Assembly (NCBI GenBank): GCA_030526175.1
Contig: JAUNDJ010000014.1
Coordinates: forward strand, 1-33,549
Source: Bacillota bacterium
Lineage (GTDB): Bacteria > Bacillota_I > Bacilli_A > Erysipelotrichales > Erysipelotrichaceae
Direction: 5' to 3'
Length of the DNA: 33,549 nucleotides
Shown piece after piece: positions 30,727 through 33,549 of the stretch (its first letter is position 1; the number at the start of each line of letters is the position of its first letter). Made by a program: the position numbers and the translations under genes. The notes beneath the pieces were generated by a model. It ran no database searches and had not been told where the DNA came from. It saw only the letters and a list, made by a program, of their open reading frames with translations.

Positions 30727-33075
30727 ATGGCACTAAAGAAGAATAAAATTCCAAAGCGAAAATTGGCTCCTACAAAACCTGTTGAAGAAGTGCAAGATGT
30801 CGAATTGCCAGAAGAAAAATCAAAACGCAAATTAGATATTTGGAATAAAATGGCCATCGGCGTTCTTACTCTATTCTTGGTTGGATGTATTAGTGTGTTT
30901 TTCGTACTAGTAAATATTATCAACGATCCAGAAGGTATGCGCTTTAGTAAAGATGGTTTATCCACATTATCAAACTCACGTATCTTTGATTCAAATGGAA
31001 CTTTAGTCTACGAATTTGGTGAAGAAATTCGTGAAGATGTGAAATACGATCAACTTCCTCAAACTGTTATCGACTCATTCTTATCTATTGAAGACTCTCG
31101 TTTCTTTGAACACAATGGATTTGACTTACCACGTTTCTTGTCTGCAGCAATGGCAAACCTTCAATCTGGAGCCTTTTCTCAAGGTGGTTCCACATTGACA
31201 ATGCAAATGATTGACAATGCCTTCACTACAAACCAAGAAAAGAAATTAATAGAACAAAAAGGTTCAATTAGTAAACTTGAACAAGTTAAATTAAAAATTC
31301 AAGAAATCTATTTAGCTTTGGTAGCTGAACAAAGCATTAGTAAAGAATCCGTTTTCGAATATTATGTAAACCGTATCTGGTTTGGTTCTGGAAATAATAC
31401 ACGTGGTATTCAAAAAGCTGCGGAATATTATTTTAGTAAAGATGTTTCGGAATTAAACTTAAGTGAAGCTGCATTCTTAGCTGGTTCAGTAAACGCTCCA
31501 AATGAATATAACCCATTGGGAAACTTATACGATTTTGAAAACGACCACTTAGAAGCGGGTCAAAAACGTCGAAACGTTACATTAGAATTAATGTTAAATC
31601 ATGGTTATATTACTGAAGAAGAATTTGAAATGACTCGAGCAACTAAATTATCTTATAGATTAAAGTTATTAGAAACAAAGGTTGCTGCCGATCCAAATGA
31701 AGCTTATATTAACCAAGTTATTGATGAAGTTATTGAATTAACAGGACAAGACCCTGGAATCATTCCAATGGATATTTACACTTGTTTAAACACTGAAGTG
31801 CAATATCAAGCCGATCAAATTTGTAAAGGAAATGTTATTCCTTTCCCAGACGATTACTTTGATGTTGGTTTTGCGGTTATTGATAACGCAAGTGGAGAAA
31901 TCATTGCCGTAGGTCCAGGAAGAACATATCACGAGCAAGCCGTAAAAATTGATAACTCAACAGACCGAAAACAACCTGGTTCTTCTATGAAACCAGTCGT
32001 TGCCTATAGTTCAACATTTGATCTATTGGGATGGTCAACAGAAGCAACAGTACCGGATATTAAAAAAGATTATTGGCACAATGGCTCTTATTTGAATAAC
32101 TCCGATGGTAAATTCCTTGGAAATGTAACTCTAGCATATGCATTAGGTGTTTCTAAAAACACTTGTGCTGCACAAGCCATGGAAGATTTAATTAATGTTA
32201 CTGGATATGATTATTGGATTAACTTCTTAAGAGAATGTGGATACGATGAAGATGTTTGTCAAAACTTTAATGAACAATACTCTATTGGTGGTGCAAATAT
32301 GTGGGCAAGTCCTATTCAACAAGCAAGTGCTTATTCCATGTTTGCGAATAGAGGTGTGAGAATTGATGCTCACCGTGTTCGATCTGTTATTCGCCGTAGT
32401 GACGGAGAAGAAACAGCAAGAAATGCGGCTTCTCACCAAATCTTATCTAGTGGTGCAGCCTTTATGACAAGCTTCTTATTATATAAAGTTGTAAATGGTG
32501 GATATCAAAACTTTAACAATAAATTAATGGATGATTATCCTTGCTATGGTAAATCAGGTACTTCCGACTGGGGTAGCGATGGTCTCCAATATGGAATTCC
32601 ACTTGCTGCAATTCGTGATGAATGGTCTGTAGGTTACACTTCTCAATTCACGGTTGCTGTATGGTCTGGATATACAGCGGTTGGATTTACGCAAGGGTTC
32701 TACATTCCTACAGCTTATGTTTCTTCTTATACGCAAGCATTTGACATTTCAAACTATTTGTTAGACTTCTGTCGCCAATATGGAAACTATGTCGAAATTC
32801 CTGTACCAGAAGATGTCACTCAATATGGTAATGGTTATATTCGTACGGAATCGGTAAATGGTCCAGGTGGTCCTAATGTTTACTACGAACCGGAAGAAGA
32901 GGAAGAAGAAGAGTATTACGAACCGGAAGAAATTCCTGAAGAAGAGGAAGAAGAACCAGGAAAAGAAATCGAGGAGGAAGAAGAGGAAGAGGAGCCAGAT
33001 AAACATAGTTCAACTGGAGCAATTCGCTTACCAAACTTTTTCAATCTATTTAATTTTTCCTACTGGTTTCATTAA
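30727..33075 (+). CDS. ponA: Class A penicillin-binding protein (PBP1-type)
   Basis: A bifunctional glycosyltransferase/transpeptidase that builds peptidoglycan outside the membrane. The 782-residue protein has a basic cytoplasmic N-terminus, one membrane segment (about 42-65), and a GT51 domain with EDSRFFEHNG (near 122) and GGSTLTMQMIDNAF. The transpeptidase has SSMK (Ser419), SKN (476-478) and KSGT (609-612). The C-terminus has a Tyr/Pro/Glu-rich acidic tail (about 720-760) and ends in an aromatic stretch. I start at ATG 30727, with AAGGAGG upstream; the upstream in-frame start lies within recU. The recU-ponA order with gpsB nearby is conserved in Firmicutes. Confidence 0.95.
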   Translation: MALKKNKIPKRKLAPTKPVEEVQDVELPEEKSKRKLDIWNKMAIGVLTLFLVGCISVFFVLVNIINDPEGMRFSKDGLSTLSNSRIFDSNGTLVYEFGEEIREDVKYDQLPQTVIDSFLSIEDSRFFEHNGFDLPRFLSAAMANLQSGAFSQGGSTLTMQMIDNAFTTNQEKKLIEQKGSISKLEQVKLKIQEIYLALVAEQSISKESVFEYYVNRIWFGSGNNTRGIQKAAEYYFSKDVSELNLSEAAFLAGSVNAPNEYNPLGNLYDFENDHLEAGQKRRNVTLELMLNHGYITEEEFEMTRATKLSYRLKLLETKVAADPNEAYINQVIDEVIELTGQDPGIIPMDIYTCLNTEVQYQADQICKGNVIPFPDDYFDVGFAVIDNASGEIIAVGPGRTYHEQAVKIDNSTDRKQPGSSMKPVVAYSSTFDLLGWSTEATVPDIKKDYWHNGSYLNNSDGKFLGNVTLAYALGVSKNTCAAQAMEDLINVTGYDYWINFLRECGYDEDVCQNFNEQYSIGGANMWASPIQQASAYSMFANRGVRIDAHRVRSVIRRSDGEETARNAASHQILSSGAAFMTSFLLYKVVNGGYQNFNNKLMDDYPCYGKSGTSDWGSDGLQYGIPLAAIRDEWSVGYTSQFTVAVWSGYTAVGFTQGFYIPTAYVSSYTQAFDISNYLLDFCRQYGNYVEIPVPEDVTQYGNGYIRTESVNGPGGPNVYYEPEEEEEEEYYEPEEIPEEEEEEPGKEIEEEEEEEEPDKHSSTGAIRLPNFFNLFNFSYWFH

Positions 33076-33100
33076 TACAATATAATATAATACAATTCCT

Positions 33101-33136
33101 AGGAGATGGACTTAATTTAATCTGTCTCCTTTTTTT
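33101..33136 (+). terminator. recU-ponA terminator
   Basis: A stem AGGAGATGGA/TCTGTCTCCT (33101-33110 with 33121-33130, two wobble pairs), followed by T run to 33136. Confidence 0.8.
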
Positions 33137-33158
33137 AATAAAAAAACAAAAAAATCAC

Positions 33159-33187
33159 TTGCATTATACATTTACAAGTGATAATAT
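33159..33187 (+). promoter_or_regulatory. Promoter of tRNA-Asn copy 3
   Basis: -35 TTGCAT (33159-33164), 17-bp spacer, -10 TAATAT (33182-33187) extended by TGA. Unlike the other copies, the spacer is flanked by an 8-bp inverted repeat ATCACTTG/CAAGTGAT. Confidence 0.6.
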
Positions 33188-33199
33188 AATTAGGCAGTT

Positions 33200-33275
33200 G
33201 CCTGAATAGCTCAGTAGGTAGAGCATCCGGCTGTTAACCGGCAGGTCACAGGTTCGAGTCCTGTTTCAGGCGCCA
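33200..33275 (+). tRNA. tRNA-Asn (GTT), copy 3
   Basis: Identical to copies 1 and 2, including the nine-base leader and the 3' flank with terminator, although it lies 4 kb away beyond ponA. It is the last housekeeping gene before the S24 remnant. Confidence 0.97.
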
Positions 33276-33286
33276 TGTGTAAATCA

Positions 33287-33312
33287 AGAGATGAGAAATC
33301 ATCTCTTTTTTT
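33287..33312 (+). terminator. Terminator of tRNA-Asn copy 3
   Basis: Same GAAA-loop hairpin and T run as the other two copies. Confidence 0.85.
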
Positions 33313-33320
33313 ATTTTACT

Positions 33321-33344
33321 AAAAAATAAGTATTTCTACTTATT
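33321..33344 (-). terminator. Terminator of the S24 fragment
   Basis: An 8-bp stem (33325-33332 with 33337-33344), GAAA loop, T run on the minus strand. It includes the stop codon of the S24 fragment, suggesting that the original gene's 3' end is intact. Confidence 0.65.
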
Positions 33345-33465
33345 CGAAATCCGAGCGTGAATACAATACCTTTCCAATCACTCTTACAGGTAATGTTTCC
33401 ACTTCTTTTGCAGTAAAATATCGATTACCAACTTCAGGATTGGCTGCTTCCAATATCCAAAGCCG
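33340..33465 (-). pseudogene. C-terminal fragment of an S24 (LexA/phage repressor-like) peptidase
   Basis: A 41-codon open stretch reads RLWILEAANPEVGNRYF, then TAKEVETLPVRVIGKVLYSR. It resembles the C-terminus of S24 peptidase-type repressors (an EANP block followed by VRVIGKV). It has no start; an in-frame TAA (33466-33468) lies directly upstream and a TAG (33487-33489) seven codons further. Beyond them the same frame is open to the window edge (33490-33549, ending EEAGMKHKNF), without a family I recognise. The gene is therefore broken, or a short tail of one gene follows the end of another. Known roles of the family are SOS or phage repression by autocleavage. Confidence 0.5.
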
Positions 33466-33549
33466 TTACTGAAAACTTATAAAAAGCTAAAAGTTTTTAT
33501 GTTTCATTCCTGCTTCTTCGAGTATGCTTTTGACCAGATTTCTCTATGT

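Noticed and set aside
32227-33006. Minus-strand open frames within ponA
   Set aside because: They lack ribosome-binding sites and mirror the coding sequence, including the Glu-rich tail.
28979-33310. Repeated units of about 120 bp that could suggest a repeat array
   Set aside because: They are complete tRNA-Asn cassettes (leader, tRNA, terminator); spacing is irregular and there are no CRISPR-like spacers.

Overview
The window is AT-rich chromosomal DNA from a low-GC Gram-positive bacterium (Bacillota). The evidence is the Gram-positive-type replicative polymerase PolC, class B (Bacillus-type) RNase P RNA, a Met T-box riboswitch, RNase J, GpsB, RecU next to a class A PBP, a CcpA-type cre site, and strong AGGAGG ribosome-binding sites. 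The genetic code is standard. The gene mix, together with acidic surface proteins, looks most like an Erysipelotrichia-type commensal. That placement is inference; no 16S gene is present.

Left part (1-9500), all leftward: metG under a T-box with an AUG specifier, followed by a tiny coupled membrane protein; an unusual RDD membrane domain fused to a PHP domain; a secreted protein with a duplicated domain; dxr; and glgP behind two tandem promoters and a perfect cre site. Upstream of glgP lies a winged-helix regulator gene whose reading frame carries an in-frame TAA near its start.

Middle part (9650-25415), leftward: a tight five-gene operon ispF-dtd-DUF951-ychF-M50 protease; a secreted NlpC/P60-like wall protein; a 350-bp intergenic region with an inverted pair of perfect DnaA boxes; pgk-tpiA; an unknown acidic protein with glyA-rlmH; coaD-rnc-polC; and a SEDS (RodA/FtsW) glycosyltransferase. 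dxr and ispF both belong to the MEP isoprenoid pathway, and the SEDS protein, NlpC/P60 protein, GpsB and PBP1 all act on the cell wall.

Right part (25416-33549): transcription turns rightward for def, rnjA, a membrane-anchored metallophosphoesterase-like protein with degenerate metal ligands, and two tandem tRNA-Asn genes. Leftward gpsB and rnpB come next, rnpB starting at the gpsB stop codon. They diverge from recU-ponA, where recU appears to be transcribed without a leader. A third, nearly identical tRNA-Asn cassette follows. Just beyond it lies a broken fragment of an S24 (LexA/phage-repressor-like) peptidase gene, probably the edge of an accessory region or decayed mobile element.

Most of the window is housekeeping. 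I did not find a convincing new defence or mobile system. The best leads are the RDD-PHP fusion, the degenerate phosphoesterase, the interrupted regulator upstream of glgP, the leaderless recU promoter, the triplicated tRNA-Asn cassette with the S24 remnant, and the DnaA-box palindrome. Genes are packed so closely that several terminators contain the upstream stop codon or overlap the next promoter.
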